64,000 nt of DNA from Cryobacterium shii (GCF_004402595.1 NZ_SOFY01000009.1:37849-101848), one strand, 5' to 3'; shown: positions 27,401 to 36,536, counted from the stretch's first letter. Notes: generated by a model not told the origin, from the letters alone. Numbers and translations: made by a program.

Positions 27401-27452
27401 CGAGCGCAGGTTCTACGGGCCCGCGGAGCGGGCCGGCCCCTTCGGCGGCTGA
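24417..27452 (+). CDS. glnE: Glutamine synthetase adenylyltransferase/deadenylase
   Basis: A 1011-residue bifunctional enzyme that adds and removes AMP on glutamine synthetase. Two nucleotidyltransferase domains are visible: the first with GMGKAGAGELNYVSDVDVIF near residue 222, the second with GMGRFGGAELGFGSDADVMY near 727, each carrying the paired aspartates. I start at ATG 24417, 20 bp after glnA2. The most likely target is GlnA1 encoded on the opposite strand, which has the LYELPPEE tyrosine. A strong hairpin follows the stop. Confidence 0.95.
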   Translation: MAREILTLTELARVGFVELSEVRLRLMEVGELGGPEPTVLLPLLTRTANPDAALGSLVELLRQSPDESHAILGHADSALRLVRVLGASSGLAEFFLRRPEELAVLARPLARLPGASELTADLLDSVGSHDGFATLVDDDGWVALRVRYRRRLAELAAFDLEQADPVAGLDGIARTLADLAAAALEASLAVARSMSSGLAPARGVFPADEVRATRLAIIGMGKAGAGELNYVSDVDVIFVAEGDPEAGLESPRAVDIATRLAILVMRGLNQPSLEPELWEVDPNLRPEGKSGALVRSLESHLAYYDRWAKSWEFQALLKARPLAGDLGLGGRYVEAVAPKVWTSASRENFVDSVQRMRERVTKNIPDDEVAVQLKLGPGGLRDIEFTVQLLQLVHGQTDPDVRQAGTLPALTALVDSGYVGRAEAAEFAQDYRILRLMEHRLQLEKLRRTHLVPRDEASLRVLARATGLAPNAAQLTDRWAQVKHRVRGLHERLFYRPLLSAVAALPADGLNLTSAQAEARLAAIGFRNTAGALAHIAALTGGVSRRAAIQRHLLPVLLQWFSEGADPDYGLLAFRRLSDSLGTTYWFLRMLRDSSGAAERLTRVLSSSRFVGELLETIPESVAWLEDEDDLRPRSVATLHEEARAVLARHESPDAAASILRTARRREMLRLASSAVLGQISIEALATGLTDVTATIIQGVLAAIRGTPLGGAPEGSAADGIEFAVIGMGRFGGAELGFGSDADVMYVFRPGTLTGEAAHDRAKFIVRELARLTDDNRLPLDLDLGLRPEGKNGSVARSLESYEAYYRRWSLTWEAQALLRGRGVAGDSRLLADFETVADSVRYPAAISEQAVREVKRIKARVESERLPQGADPNRHLKLGRGSLSDVEWFVQLLQLQHAAAIPALRTTSTLGALRAAADADLVSDADAETLTVAWKFASRCRSAITLWTNKTSDVLPTDRAQLEGVARVMQYPPGSANQLEEEYLSLTRRARAVFERRFYGPAERAGPFGG

Positions 27453-27465
27453 GCGCCGGGCCCGG

Positions 27466-27511
27466 AACCTGAAAGGACCGCATCCCCGAGGGGGTGCGGT
27501 CCTTTCAGGTT
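27466..27511. terminator. Bidirectional hairpin between glnE and glnA1
   Basis: A perfect 17-bp stem (AACCTGAAAGGACCGCA and its complement) with a 12-nt loop, lying between the convergent stops of glnE and glnA1. There is no long T-run on either side, which is common for actinobacterial hairpin terminators. Confidence 0.8.
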
Positions 27512-27528
27512 GCGGGCGGTTCTGCGTT

Positions 27529-28953
27529 TTAGACGCCGTAGTAGAGCTCGAACTCGAACGGGTGCGGGCGCTGGGCGAGCGGCTTGATTTCCATCTCCCG
27601 CTTGTAGCCGATCCAGGTTTCAATCAGTTCGGGAGTGAACACGTTTCCGGCGAGCAGGAAGTCGTGGTCGTTCTCGAGGGCCACGAGGGCCTCTTCGAGG
27701 GAAGCGGGAACCTGCGGGATGTTCTTCGCTTCTTCGGGCGGCAGCTCGTAGAGGTCCTTGTCGACCGGCTCGTGCGGTTCGATCCGGTTCTTGATCCCGT
27801 CCAGGCCGGCCATCAGCTGGGCGGCGAAGGCGAGGTACGGGTTGCCCGAGGCATCCGGAGCGCGGAATTCGATGCGCTTGGCCTTCGGGTTGGTGCCGGT
27901 GATCGGGATCCGGATCGACGCGGAGCGGTTTCCGGCCGAGTAGACCAGGTTGACCGGAGCTTCGAAGCCCGGGACCAGGCGGTGGTAGGAATTCACGCTC
28001 GGGTTCGTGAAGGCGAGCACTGCCGGGGCGTGCTTGAGCAGGCCGCCGATGTACCAGCGGGCCACGTCGGACAGCCCGCCGTAGCCGGCCTCGTCGTAGA
28101 AGAGCGGCTTGCCGTCGGCCCAGAGGGACTGGTGGGTGTGCATGCCGGATCCGTTGTCGCCGAACAGCGGCTTCGGCATGAAGGTGGCGGTCTTGCCCCA
28201 CTCGGCCGAGGTGTTCTTGACGATGTACTTGAACTTGAGCAAATCGTCGGCCGCGTGCACCATGGTGTCGAAGCGGTAGTTGATCTCGCCCTGGCCGCCG
28301 GTGCCCACCTCGTGGTGGCTGCGCTCGAGGATGAGGCCGGCGTCGATCAGCTTGAGGCAGATGTCGTCGCGGAGGTCGGCGTGCTGGTCGACGGGGCTGA
28401 CCGGGAAATAGCCGCCCTTGAACGGCGTCTTGTTGGCGAGGTTTCCGCCCACTTCTTTCTTGCCCGAGTTCCAGGCGCCTTCACTGGAGTCGACGGAGTA
28501 GAAGCTGGAGTGCTGGTTCACTTCGTAACGCACGTCGTCGAAGATGTAGAACTCGGCTTCGGGAGCGAAGAAGGCGGTGTCGGCGATGCCGGTCGAGGCG
28601 AGGTACTTCTCGGCTTTCTTGGCGACCTGGCGGGGGTCCTTGGAGTAGATCTCACCGTTGCGCGGGTTGTAGATGTCGAACAGCATGATGAGCGTGCGCT
28701 CGGTGCGGAACGCGTCGATGTAGGCGGTGGTGACGTCGGGGATCAGCTGCATGTCGGATTCGTGGATCGACGCGAAACCGCGGATCGAGGAACCATCGAA
28801 CATCTGGCCGACCGTGAAGAACTCCTCATCGACGGTCGACGCGGGGATGTTGAAGTGCTGCTGCACACCCGGCAAATCGGTGAAACGAATGTCAAGGAAC
28901 TTGACGTCGGTATCCTTGATGAATTTGAGCACTTCTGACGAATCGCGGAACAT
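27529..28953 (-). CDS. glnA1: Glutamine synthetase type I
   Basis: The 474-residue main glutamine synthetase, which condenses glutamate and ammonia with ATP in a dodecamer. Signature blocks include [31 protein letters not shown] and [10 protein letters not shown]. The adenylylation site is intact: Tyr402 in [13 protein letters not shown], so control by GlnE next door is expected. A four-element GlnR-type site is present about 100 bp upstream (29049-29086), indicating transcriptional control by nitrogen status. Length and context match glnA1 of other actinobacteria. Confidence 0.96.
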   Translation of the reverse strand: MFRDSSEVLKFIKDTDVKFLDIRFTDLPGVQQHFNIPASTVDEEFFTVGQMFDGSSIRGFASIHESDMQLIPDVTTAYIDAFRTERTLIMLFDIYNPRNGEIYSKDPRQVAKKAEKYLASTGIADTAFFAPEAEFYIFDDVRYEVNQHSSFYSVDSSEGAWNSGKKEVGGNLANKTPFKGGYFPVSPVDQHADLRDDICLKLIDAGLILERSHHEVGTGGQGEINYRFDTMVHAADDLLKFKYIVKNTSAEWGKTATFMPKPLFGDNGSGMHTHQSLWADGKPLFYDEAGYGGLSDVARWYIGGLLKHAPAVLAFTNPSVNSYHRLVPGFEAPVNLVYSAGNRSASIRIPITGTNPKAKRIEFRAPDASGNPYLAFAAQLMAGLDGIKNRIEPHEPVDKDLYELPPEEAKNIPQVPASLEEALVALENDHDFLLAGNVFTPELIETWIGYKREMEIKPLAQRPHPFEFELYYGV

Positions 28954-29048
28954 GCGGTTTTACTCCAAACGACGTGGGCGTTGATCTCTGAACAGTTGAT
29001 CTCTGAAAAAGTCGCGCACTGCGGCTCAATTGAGGCTAGTGGGATGGG

Positions 29049-29086
29049 ATTACCCGGCAGTGACGCTTATGTTTCACACATGTTAC
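29049..29086 (-). promoter_or_regulatory. GlnR-type operator upstream of glnA1
   Basis: Read on the minus strand: GTAAC, 6 nt, GAAAC, 6 nt, GTCAC, 6 nt, GTAAT. This fits the actinobacterial GlnR pattern gTnAC-n6-GaAAC repeated twice, with the fourth element the weakest (3 of 5). It lies about 95-135 bp upstream of glnA1, in the gap with the divergent RDD gene. No GlnR gene lies in the window. Confidence 0.7.
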
Positions 29087-29114
29087 AGCCGAGGCTGGTC
29101 GGTAGACTCATCGC

Positions 29115-29558
29115 GTGTCTGCAGCCTCCTCGAAATCGATCCCTTTCGGACAGCTTCCTCCCAGCAAATGGCCGGGGGAGCGCCTGGGCTTGCCCGACCA
29201 GGGCAGCCAGTCGGTCGGCCGGGTGGGACGAAGGATCGCAGCCCTCGCGATCGACCAGGTCCTGGCCATGGCCGCCGCGTTCGCGCTCTTCGACTACACG
29301 TTCCTGGACTACAACGGATTCGTCGTCACCGGAGTCTTCGTGGCCTTGCAGATCGTATTCATCCCGACCCTCGGCGGAAGCATCGGACACCGTCTCGTGG
29401 GGCTCCGGGTGGTTTCGCTGCGCGGAGGCTGGGTCGGGCTCTGGCGCCCGGTCGTTCGTGCCGTGCTGCTCGGCCTCGCCTTTCCTGCGCTGGTCTGGGA
29501 CTCCGACCAACGCGGGTTTCACGACAAGGTGGCAGGCACCGTACTGATTCGCAGCTAG
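29115..29558 (+). CDS. RDD family membrane protein
   Basis: A 147-residue protein with three predicted membrane segments (about 45-62, 68-88 and 112-128). The RDD region is recognisable by GRRIAALAIDQVL, GGSIGHRLVGLRVV and the C-terminal QRGFHDKVAGT. Transport of solutes has been proposed for some RDD proteins, but the role here is unknown. It starts with GTG and is divergent from glnA1. Its stop codon overlaps the stop of the convergent DUF4191 gene, the same pair as in mycobacteria. Confidence 0.85.
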   Translation: MSAASSKSIPFGQLPPSKWPGERLGLPDQGSQSVGRVGRRIAALAIDQVLAMAAAFALFDYTFLDYNGFVVTGVFVALQIVFIPTLGGSIGHRLVGLRVVSLRGGWVGLWRPVVRAVLLGLAFPALVWDSDQRGFHDKVAGTVLIRS

Positions 29559-30265
29559 TTTCCGCGCTGCGGACGCGCCTTCATCGGGTCGACACCCTTG
29601 GGGATCGGCAGCTTCTTCGTCATCGAAGTGAGGCGGTTGTTCACGGCGAGGACTTCGGCCTTGGTCAGGGTCGGCTTGATTTTGGTCAGGCGACGGGCGA
29701 GCTTGTGCAGCGGCACGGCGTCGGCGTCAGGTCCAACCGAGATCACGGTGACGGCGATGCTGCCGCCCAGTCGCGTGACCATGCGGCGTTCTTCTTCGAG
29801 CATCCGGGCCGTGCGGGTGCGCGGTCCTTCGCTGATCAGGACGACTCCACCACGCCCGACGGCCCGGTAGACGGCATCCTGGGTCTTCCCGTTGACGGCG
29901 ACGGGCATCTCGCTGCCCACCCAGCCGCGCTTCAGCGAGGAGCGCAGGACAGCGCCGACCGCGCCGGGCTGACCCTCGATCTGCGAGTACGCCGCCTTCT
30001 CGGCCCGGCGTCCCAGGATGATGAGCATTGCCAGGACTCCGGCCAGGATCCCCGCGATCACCCAGAGGATGATCGTCAGCACGTTGCCGGGCGACAGGAG
30101 GAATCCCAGGACGAGGCTGATCGCGACCGGGATCACGAACGAGGCGATCATGAGGAGCACGATTTTCGAGTCGTACCGTCGCGTCATCTGGAACACCTGC
30201 CACATTTGCTTCAAGCGGCCAGGCTGTTTGGGGGGTTTGGGAGTCTTGTCCTTGCTGCGTGCCAT
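29555..30265 (-). CDS. DUF4191 membrane protein
   Basis: A 236-residue actinobacterial protein with a Lys-rich N-terminus, two close membrane segments (about 35-55 and 62-85), and a soluble C-terminal domain containing GRGGVVLISEG and ending in a basic tail. The function of the family is unknown to me. It converges on the RDD gene with a 4-nt overlap of the stop codons. lipA lies upstream on the same strand after a 47-bp gap, so co-transcription is possible. Confidence 0.85.
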   Translation of the reverse strand: MARSKDKTPKPPKQPGRLKQMWQVFQMTRRYDSKIVLLMIASFVIPVAISLVLGFLLSPGNVLTIILWVIAGILAGVLAMLIILGRRAEKAAYSQIEGQPGAVGAVLRSSLKRGWVGSEMPVAVNGKTQDAVYRAVGRGGVVLISEGPRTRTARMLEEERRMVTRLGGSIAVTVISVGPDADAVPLHKLARRLTKIKPTLTKAEVLAVNNRLTSMTKKLPIPKGVDPMKARPQRGN

Positions 30266-30312
30266 GGGTCAAGACTACCGAGTCACTCGCTCGGATCGTG
30301 ACCGTTTCCAGG

Positions 30313-31302
30313 TCATGAGACGGCCTGCGCGAAGCCCAGGGACGCATCCGCCAGCTGACGAAGCTGCGGGGGGACTTCGCGCCCGGTCGCCACCATCGAC
30401 TGGGCCCAGAGCCGTCCGGCGCGGTAGGAGGATCGGACCAGGGGGCCGGACAGAACTCCGAGAAAGCCGATGGCCTCCGCCTCCTGTTTCAGCTCAACGA
30501 ATTCCTCCGGCTTCACCCAGCGCGCCACGGGGAGGTGGCGGGAAGTCGGCCGCAGGTACTGCGTGATCGTGACGATGTCTGTGCCTGCATCGTGCAGGTC
30601 CTGTAGTGCCTGGCTGATCTCCTGACGTTCCTCGCCCATGCCGAGGATGAGGTTGGATTTGGTGATCAGACCGGCGTTCCGGCCCTGGCTGAGAACGTCG
30701 AGCGACCGGTCGTAGCGGAAGGCCGGGCGGATGCGCTTGAAGATCCGGGGGACCGTTTCCACGTTGTGCCCGAAGACTTCGGGCCGGGCGGAGAAGACCT
30801 CACCGAGGAATTCGGGGTTCCCCGAGAAATCCGGGACGAGGATTTCCACCCCCGTGCCCGGGCTTTGGGCATGGATCTTCCGGATGGTCTCGGCGTAGAG
30901 CCAGGAGCCCTCGTCGGCAAGGTCGTCCCGGGCGACGCCGGTGACGGTCGCGTACCGGAGGTTCATCTTGACGACGGATTCCGCCACCCGGCGAGGCTCG
31001 TCGGTGTCGTAGTCCGCGGGTTTTCCGGTGTCGATCTGGCAGAAGTCGCAGCGCCGCGTGCACTGCGATCCGCCGATCAGGAACGTGGCCTCACGGTCTT
31101 CCCAGCACTCGAAGATGTTCGGGCAGCCCGCCTCCTGGCAGACGGTGTGCAGGTTCTCGCCTTTGACCAGGTCCTGGAGTTTGCGGTACTCGGGTCCCAT
31201 CTTGGCGACCGTCTTGATCCAGGCGGGCTTGCGCTCGATCGGCGTTTCCATGTTACGGATCTCGAGGCGGAGCATCTTCCGCCCCTCAGGTGCCGCGGTC
31301 AT
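30313..31302 (-). CDS. lipA: Lipoyl synthase
   Basis: A 329-residue radical SAM enzyme that inserts two sulfur atoms into octanoyl groups on lipoyl domains. Both iron-sulfur sets are visible: the auxiliary cluster cysteines in [12 protein letters not shown] and the radical SAM triad CTRRCDFC. The conserved C-terminal serine motif RSSYRAG supports the call. The start overlaps the lipB stop (ATGA), so they are translationally coupled. The E2 substrate is encoded about 2.4 kb away. Confidence 0.96.
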   Translation of the reverse strand: MTAAPEGRKMLRLEIRNMETPIERKPAWIKTVAKMGPEYRKLQDLVKGENLHTVCQEAGCPNIFECWEDREATFLIGGSQCTRRCDFCQIDTGKPADYDTDEPRRVAESVVKMNLRYATVTGVARDDLADEGSWLYAETIRKIHAQSPGTGVEILVPDFSGNPEFLGEVFSARPEVFGHNVETVPRIFKRIRPAFRYDRSLDVLSQGRNAGLITKSNLILGMGEERQEISQALQDLHDAGTDIVTITQYLRPTSRHLPVARWVKPEEFVELKQEAEAIGFLGVLSGPLVRSSYRAGRLWAQSMVATGREVPPQLRQLADASLGFAQAVS

Positions 31303-31934
31303 GATGCCGCCGCCAGCTCCGCCTGGAACCGGGCAGTGAGGGGGGCGACCAGTTGCGAGGTCGACACCTCGCGGCCGAGGACTCGTGACATGGTGGTGAT
31401 GCCGGCATCTTTGATGCCGCAGGCGATGATGCGGCTGTACGGCTCGAGCGAGTTGCTGCAGTTGAGGGCGAAGCCGTGCATGGTCACTCCTTCCGCGACT
31501 CGGATTCCGATGGCTGCGATCTTGTCTTCCTGCCCATCGGGGCCGACCCAGACGCCGGACCGTCCCGCCACCCGGCGGCCGTCGACGCCGAAGTCGGAGA
31601 GGACGTCGATCAGAATTCCCTCGAGTCGGCGCACGTAGCCGACGACGTCGACCGGCTCCGCAAGACGCATGATCGGATAGCCCACGAGTTGCCCGGGGCC
31701 GTGCCAGGTGATCTTCCCGCCGCGGTCAGCATCGATGACGGGGGTTCCGTTCGTGGGCCGTTCCTCCGGAGCGGTGCGTTTGCCGGCGGTGTACACGGAG
31801 GGATGTTCGAGGAAGATGACGGTGTCCGGCCTCACCCCGGAGACGACGGAACGATGGACTGCGCGTTGGAGCTCTAGGCCCTCAACATACGGCACGGAGT
31901 TGGCGCTTAGCCCCGCGACGACAAAGTCGAGCAT
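31299..31934 (-). CDS. lipB: Octanoyl-[ACP]:protein octanoyltransferase
   Basis: A 211-residue transferase that moves octanoate from AcpP to lipoyl-domain lysines, the step before LipA. It has the [16 protein letters not shown] block near residue 75, [11 protein letters not shown] near 145, and the catalytic lysine and cysteine region [12 protein letters not shown] near 165. It is the first gene of the lipB-lipA pair and is divergent from the pseudokinase gene after about 107 bp. Confidence 0.95.
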   Translation of the reverse strand: MLDFVVAGLSANSVPYVEGLELQRAVHRSVVSGVRPDTVIFLEHPSVYTAGKRTAPEERPTNGTPVIDADRGGKITWHGPGQLVGYPIMRLAEPVDVVGYVRRLEGILIDVLSDFGVDGRRVAGRSGVWVGPDGQEDKIAAIGIRVAEGVTMHGFALNCSNSLEPYSRIIACGIKDAGITTMSRVLGREVSTSQLVAPLTARFQAELAAAS

Positions 31935-32041
31935 GCGACCAGTCTAGGCCAGCTTGTCCTCCCCACACCGGCCGGGACCTGGTTGCGCTCCGGGGTCCGC
32001 CCGGTGCGCCGCCGGTGCCCGTTCGGGTGCAGCATTCGGCC

Positions 32042-33634
32042 ATGACGAGCCATGAGGAACCGATTCGGGCGAACCCCCTGACCGCCGCCGGCAGCCGCCC
32101 AGACTCGAGCGACCGCCTCACCCTGATCGCCGGTTACCGGGTGCTCCGTCGCCTTGCCTCCAGCGAGCGAGCTGACATCTACGCCGGCGTTGCCCCCTCC
32201 TGGGCGGCTTCGGGGGAGCCGCCGGAGGGCGAGATGGCCGCCCCGACCAGGACTGTCGCGTTGAAAGTCTTTCGGCCGGAAGCGGACGACGCGTCGATCG
32301 AACGGGAGATCCGAGCCCTGACCGAGACCAGCCCGGGGCGCCTCGCGGGGCTCCTGGACGTGGCGACTCTCCCGGGCGGCCGAATGTGCCTCGTACTCGA
32401 ATTACTGACCGGCGGCAGCCTCGGCCGTCACCTCGCCGACGGGCGCTGGGTGGAGCCGGGAGAGGCGGTCACGATCCTGGCTCCCGTCGTGGTCGCGCTG
32501 GCGGAGCTCCAGGCGATCGGCCTCGTGCATCTCGGGCTGACCCCGGCCGTGATCCTCTTCGACTCCCGCGGTCGCCCCGTGCTGGCGGGACTCGGCGGGC
32601 TTCGGGCGTTTCCGGAACCGGGTCCTGCCCGTAGAGCGCTGACCGAGGATGCCGCGGGCTGTCTCTCCCACCTGGTGCGAATCGTGCTGGACCGGGTGGG
32701 CCCTGACCCGGAGCAGACCCATGCTGCGCGGGAACTGGCCGAATGGTTCGCCGCCGCAGCTCCGCGGGTTCCGGGCGCGACCAGGCTGGCTGACCTGGAG
32801 CGGCGCCTCTTCGCGTGGAGCGACGCCGGACCGGTGTGTCTGGGGTCAGGGGCGGAACCCGGCCACGACCCGGACAGCGCGGTCACCGTCCTGCGCCTTC
32901 GAAGCGTCGCTCCGGTCACGGGGGCGTCGCCCGCCACGGCCGGTGGCGGTGGAACCGACCGGTCTTCGAGCGCGGGCTGGGGCGGTCCGTGGTTCGCCGG
33001 GCCCGTATCAGCGGTGCGGGCGGCAGCCGGCGTCGTTCTGGCGGTCCTGGGCAGGGGCGCCGGCCGTGACAACGGCGCAGGCGTCCGGCTCTGGGCCTGG
33101 CTGCGGCCCGCGCTTCGCGCCCGGCGGGGCCCGGCACTCGCCGGGGTGGTCGTCGCGGTTCTCGTGGCCGGAGTCGCCGTTTCCGGTCTCCGGCCCGCCA
33201 CGGGTGCCCGTCCGGGCGAGTCGGCCCCGGGGCCCCCGGTCGTGCCCGCTGCGAGTGTGCCGGCTTCGGCGGCCGCTCTGACGCCCTCGGACCGGGTCGC
33301 GGTGAACGGAGACGACCCGGTGACCGCCGTCCAGGCGCTGCTGGGGCTGCGCGACCGGTGTCTCTCTGCGGCATCCGTTGCGTGCCTGGACGGCGCCGAA
33401 CAGGCCCAGTCTTCGGCGCTGGCCGCCGACTCTCACACGGTTCACCTTGCGCAGCAGGGAGGGGCCGCGGCCGCGGCGATCGGTTTGGCATCGTGGACGC
33501 CAGTGCTCGCCTACCGAACCGGAGACGTCGCGCTGGTGACGCTGACAGCAACCGACGCACAACGAAAGCCGGCCTCGGTCCTTGTGGTCAAGGGCGAGGC
33601 CGGCTGGCGGATCAGGGAGATCTTCGACGACTAG
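32042..33634 (+). CDS. Membrane-anchored Ser/Thr pseudokinase
   Basis: A 530-residue protein. Residues about 30-260 look like an Hanks-type kinase domain: GYRVLRRL at the start and the ATP-site lysine Lys75 in VALKVF. The catalytic elements are lost: the HRD motif is HLG (163-165), the following Asn is absent, and DFG is LGG (184-186). A single membrane segment (about 366-383) follows a Gly/Arg-rich linker, then an Ala/Pro-rich stretch and an outside domain of about 110 residues with two cysteines. I start at ATG 32042. A signalling scaffold or sensor role is inferred. Confidence 0.75.
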   Translation: MTSHEEPIRANPLTAAGSRPDSSDRLTLIAGYRVLRRLASSERADIYAGVAPSWAASGEPPEGEMAAPTRTVALKVFRPEADDASIEREIRALTETSPGRLAGLLDVATLPGGRMCLVLELLTGGSLGRHLADGRWVEPGEAVTILAPVVVALAELQAIGLVHLGLTPAVILFDSRGRPVLAGLGGLRAFPEPGPARRALTEDAAGCLSHLVRIVLDRVGPDPEQTHAARELAEWFAAAAPRVPGATRLADLERRLFAWSDAGPVCLGSGAEPGHDPDSAVTVLRLRSVAPVTGASPATAGGGGTDRSSSAGWGGPWFAGPVSAVRAAAGVVLAVLGRGAGRDNGAGVRLWAWLRPALRARRGPALAGVVVAVLVAGVAVSGLRPATGARPGESAPGPPVVPAASVPASAAALTPSDRVAVNGDDPVTAVQALLGLRDRCLSAASVACLDGAEQAQSSALAADSHTVHLAQQGGAAAAAIGLASWTPVLAYRTGDVALVTLTATDAQRKPASVLVVKGEAGWRIREIFDD

Positions 33635-33653
33635 TCAGAACCGTCGATGGGGA

Positions 33654-35096
33654 CTAGATCCCGAGGTTGGCTTCGAAGGCTCCCGCTTCGAGACGCTGCT
33701 TCATGGTGACGAGGAAGCGTGACGCGTCAGCGCCGTCGATGATGCGGTGATCGTAGGACAGGGCCAGGAACACGGTGGAGCGGATCGCGATGGCGTCGAG
33801 CCCGTCGGTGGTGACGACGAGCGGCTTCTTGTAGACGACGCCGGTGCCCAGGATGGCGCTCTGCGGCAGGAAGACCACCGGAGTGTCGAAGAGGGCGCCG
33901 CGCGAACCGGTGTTGGTCAGGGTGAACGTACCGCCCGAGAGTTCGTCCGGCTTCAGCTTGTTGTCGCGGGTGCGCTGCGCCAGGTCGGCGATCTGGGCGG
34001 CGAATCCGGCGAGGTCCAGTTCGCCGGCGTTCCGAACGACCGGGGTAAGCAGGCCGCGCTCGGTGTCGACGGCGATGCTGATGTTCTCCTGGCTCGGGTA
34101 CACAATCGTGTCGCCGTCGATCGTGGCGTTGATGATCGGGTTGGCCTGCAGCGCCTCGGCAGCAGCGAGAGCGAAGAACGGCAGGAAGGACAGCTTGTTG
34201 CCGGTCTTGGCGTGGAACTCGCCCTTGACCTTGTCCCGCAGAATCGCCACGCGGGTGACGTCGACCTCGACGACGGTGGTCAGCTGTGCCGACGACTGCA
34301 TGGAGATGACGGCGCGCTCGGCGACGACCTTCCGCAGGCGGGACATCGGCTGCGTCGTGCCGCGCAGGGCGGATACTTCGACGGCCGGTGCGGCAGCGGG
34401 GACGGCGCCCGTGGTGGCACTGGCCTGAGCCAGAACGATGTCTTCCTTGCGGATGCGGCCGCCGACACCGGTGCCCTGAACGCTGGAGAGGTCGACGCCG
34501 GCCTCGTTCGCGAGCTTGCGGACGATGGGGGTGACGTAACCGGACGTTCCCGCGTGGGATCCGCGGGACGTGACGGGCTCAGCTGCCGGCGCGGCCGTCG
34601 GCGGAGCGGCAGGGGCCGCTGCCGGGGCGGCGACGGGCGACGGCGCGAACACGGGGGTCGGTGCGAACACCGGCGCTGCTGCGGGCGCTGGTACTGCTGC
34701 GGGTGCCGGTGCTTCCACGGGGGCTGGCGCTTCCACGGGTGCAGATGCTTCCACCGGTGCCGGGGCTTCGACCGGAGCAGGCTCTGCCGCGGGAGCCGGT
34801 TCTTCGACCAGGGCCGGCGCTTCGGCGACGGGGACCGCGGCAGGAGCAGCGGCGGCTGAGCCGTCTCCGATGGTGACCAGGGGCGTTCCGACCTCGACGG
34901 TCTCGTCTTCCTGGACCAGGATCGCTTCGATCACTCCGGCGATGGGGGACGGAATTTCCGTGTCCACCTTGTCGGTCGAAACTTCCAGCAGCGGCTCGTC
35001 GACTTCGACGCGGTCTCCCACGCTCTTCAGCCAGCGGGTGACCGTACCCTCTGTGACACTCTCACCGAGTGCCGGGAGGTTAACGGATTCGCTCAT
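33654..35096 (-). CDS. sucB: Dihydrolipoamide acyltransferase (E2) of 2-oxoacid dehydrogenase complexes
   Basis: A 480-residue E2 subunit. One lipoyl domain (1-77) carries Lys43 in STDKVDTE. It is followed by an Ala/Pro/Glu linker of about 90 residues built from PVEAPA-like repeats, a peripheral-subunit-binding domain (VTPIVRKLANEAGV, near 190), and a catalytic domain ending in SYDHRIIDGA. Actinobacteria commonly use one such E2 with both pyruvate and 2-oxoglutarate dehydrogenase, so either name (aceF or sucB) may apply. lpdA lies upstream on the same strand, 70 bp away. Confidence 0.92.
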   Translation of the reverse strand: MSESVNLPALGESVTEGTVTRWLKSVGDRVEVDEPLLEVSTDKVDTEIPSPIAGVIEAILVQEDETVEVGTPLVTIGDGSAAAAPAAVPVAEAPALVEEPAPAAEPAPVEAPAPVEASAPVEAPAPVEAPAPAAVPAPAAAPVFAPTPVFAPSPVAAPAAAPAAPPTAAPAAEPVTSRGSHAGTSGYVTPIVRKLANEAGVDLSSVQGTGVGGRIRKEDIVLAQASATTGAVPAAAPAVEVSALRGTTQPMSRLRKVVAERAVISMQSSAQLTTVVEVDVTRVAILRDKVKGEFHAKTGNKLSFLPFFALAAAEALQANPIINATIDGDTIVYPSQENISIAVDTERGLLTPVVRNAGELDLAGFAAQIADLAQRTRDNKLKPDELSGGTFTLTNTGSRGALFDTPVVFLPQSAILGTGVVYKKPLVVTTDGLDAIAIRSTVFLALSYDHRIIDGADASRFLVTMKQRLEAGAFEANLGI

Positions 35097-35165
35097 GCGA
35101 TTGTCTCCTTCAAAGCCATTTGTCTGTAATTAGAGTTTGAGAGTCTGAATGCCGAGATTCGGCTG

Positions 35166-36536
35166 CTACGCGTGCAGTGGCTTGCCGGCCAGGGCCAGGA
35201 AGGCCTCGCCGAGTGCCTCGTTCTGGGTGGGGTGCGCGTGCAGGAACGGGGCGATGTCCTCCGGGTAAGCCTCCCAGTTCACTACCAGCTGACCCTCGCC
35301 GATGAGTTCGCCGACCCGGGCGCCGATCATGTGGACACCGATGATGGGGCCGTCCTTGGCCCGGACGAGCTTGATCGAACCGGCAGTGCCCAGAATCGAG
35401 CTCTTGCCGTTTCCACCCAGGTTGTACTCAACGGTGGAGATCTGGTCGGCGCCGAACTTCTCGGCCGCCTTGGCTTCCGAGTAGCCGATGGATGCAATCT
35501 CGGGGTCGCAGTAGGTGACCTTCGGGATGTTCAGGTCGTCGACGACGATCGGATTCAGTCCGGCGATTTCTTCCGCGACGAAGATGCCCTGCTGGAATCC
35601 ACGGTGCGCGAGCTGCAGTCCGGGGACGATGTCGCCCACGGCGAAGACACCCGGGATGTTGGTTGCGAGGCGCTCATCGGTGAGGACGAAGCCACGATCC
35701 ATGGCAACGCCGACCTCTTCGAAGCCGAGTCCGGCAGTCGCCGCGCCACGTCCGACGGCGACGAGGAGGATCTCCGCTTCGATGACGGTCCCGTTTTCCA
35801 GGGTGATGACGACGCCGTTCTCGTGCTGGGTGACGCTCTGGAACCGGACCCCGAGGGAGTACTCGATGCCGCGCTTGCGGAACGCGCGCTCCAACTGCTT
35901 GGAGATGGACTCTTCCTCGTTGGGAACCAGGTGGGGCAGCGCCTCGATGACCGTGACGTCCGCTCCGAAGGACTTCCACACACTGGCGAATTCGACGCCG
36001 ATGACCCCGCCGCCGAGAATGGCGACCTTCTGGGGAACGAAGTCGAGTTCGAGCGCCTGCTCGCTGGTCATGACGCGGCCGCCGATGGCGAGTCCCGGCA
36101 GAGAGCGCGAGTAGGAGCCCGTTGCCAGGATGACGTTCTTGCCCACGATGGTGTCTGCGCCGACCTGCACGGTGTTCGGTGAGACCAGGCGGCCCTCGCC
36201 CTCGATCATGGTGATGCCGCGCGACTTGATCAGTCCCTGCAGCCCCTTGTACTTGGACGCCACGATGCCTTTGCGGAACGCGTTCACCGCGGGCATGTCG
36301 ATGCCCTCGAACTGCGTCTTGACGCCGTATTTGGCGGCCTCGCGGCTGACGTCGGCCACCTCGGCCGAGTGCAGCAGCGCCTTCGTCGGGATGCAACCGA
36401 CGTGCAGGCAGGTGCCCCCAAGCTTGTCCTTTTCGATCAGACCAACCGTGAGGCCCAGCTGAACGGCGCGCAATGCAGCCGCGTAACCGCCGCTTCCGCC
36501 GCCGAGAACGACAAGGTCAAAATTCTGTTCCGACAC
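35166..36536 (-). CDS. lpdA: Dihydrolipoyl dehydrogenase (E3)
   Basis: A 456-residue FAD disulfide oxidoreductase that re-oxidises the lipoyl arm of E2 and makes NADH. The FAD loop GGGSGGYAAA and the redox pair Cys43/Cys48 in GGTCLHVGCIP are at the N-terminus. The NAD loop is GGGVIGVEFAS, and the C-terminal active-site base is in HAHPTQNE. It precedes the E2 gene, and with aceE (3.6-6.3 kb) completes pyruvate dehydrogenase. Confidence 0.95.
   Translation of the reverse strand: MSEQNFDLVVLGGGSGGYAAALRAVQLGLTVGLIEKDKLGGTCLHVGCIPTKALLHSAEVADVSREAAKYGVKTQFEGIDMPAVNAFRKGIVASKYKGLQGLIKSRGITMIEGEGRLVSPNTVQVGADTIVGKNVILATGSYSRSLPGLAIGGRVMTSEQALELDFVPQKVAILGGGVIGVEFASVWKSFGADVTVIEALPHLVPNEEESISKQLERAFRKRGIEYSLGVRFQSVTQHENGVVITLENGTVIEAEILLVAVGRGAATAGLGFEEVGVAMDRGFVLTDERLATNIPGVFAVGDIVPGLQLAHRGFQQGIFVAEEIAGLNPIVVDDLNIPKVTYCDPEIASIGYSEAKAAEKFGADQISTVEYNLGGNGKSSILGTAGSIKLVRAKDGPIIGVHMIGARVGELIGEGQLVVNWEAYPEDIAPFLHAHPTQNEALGEAFLALAGKPLHA

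Noticed and set aside
34600..34860. Repeats at 34.6-34.9 kb considered as a CRISPR-like or minisatellite array
   Set aside because: They are in frame within the E2 gene and encode the Ala/Pro/Glu linker; there are no spacers.
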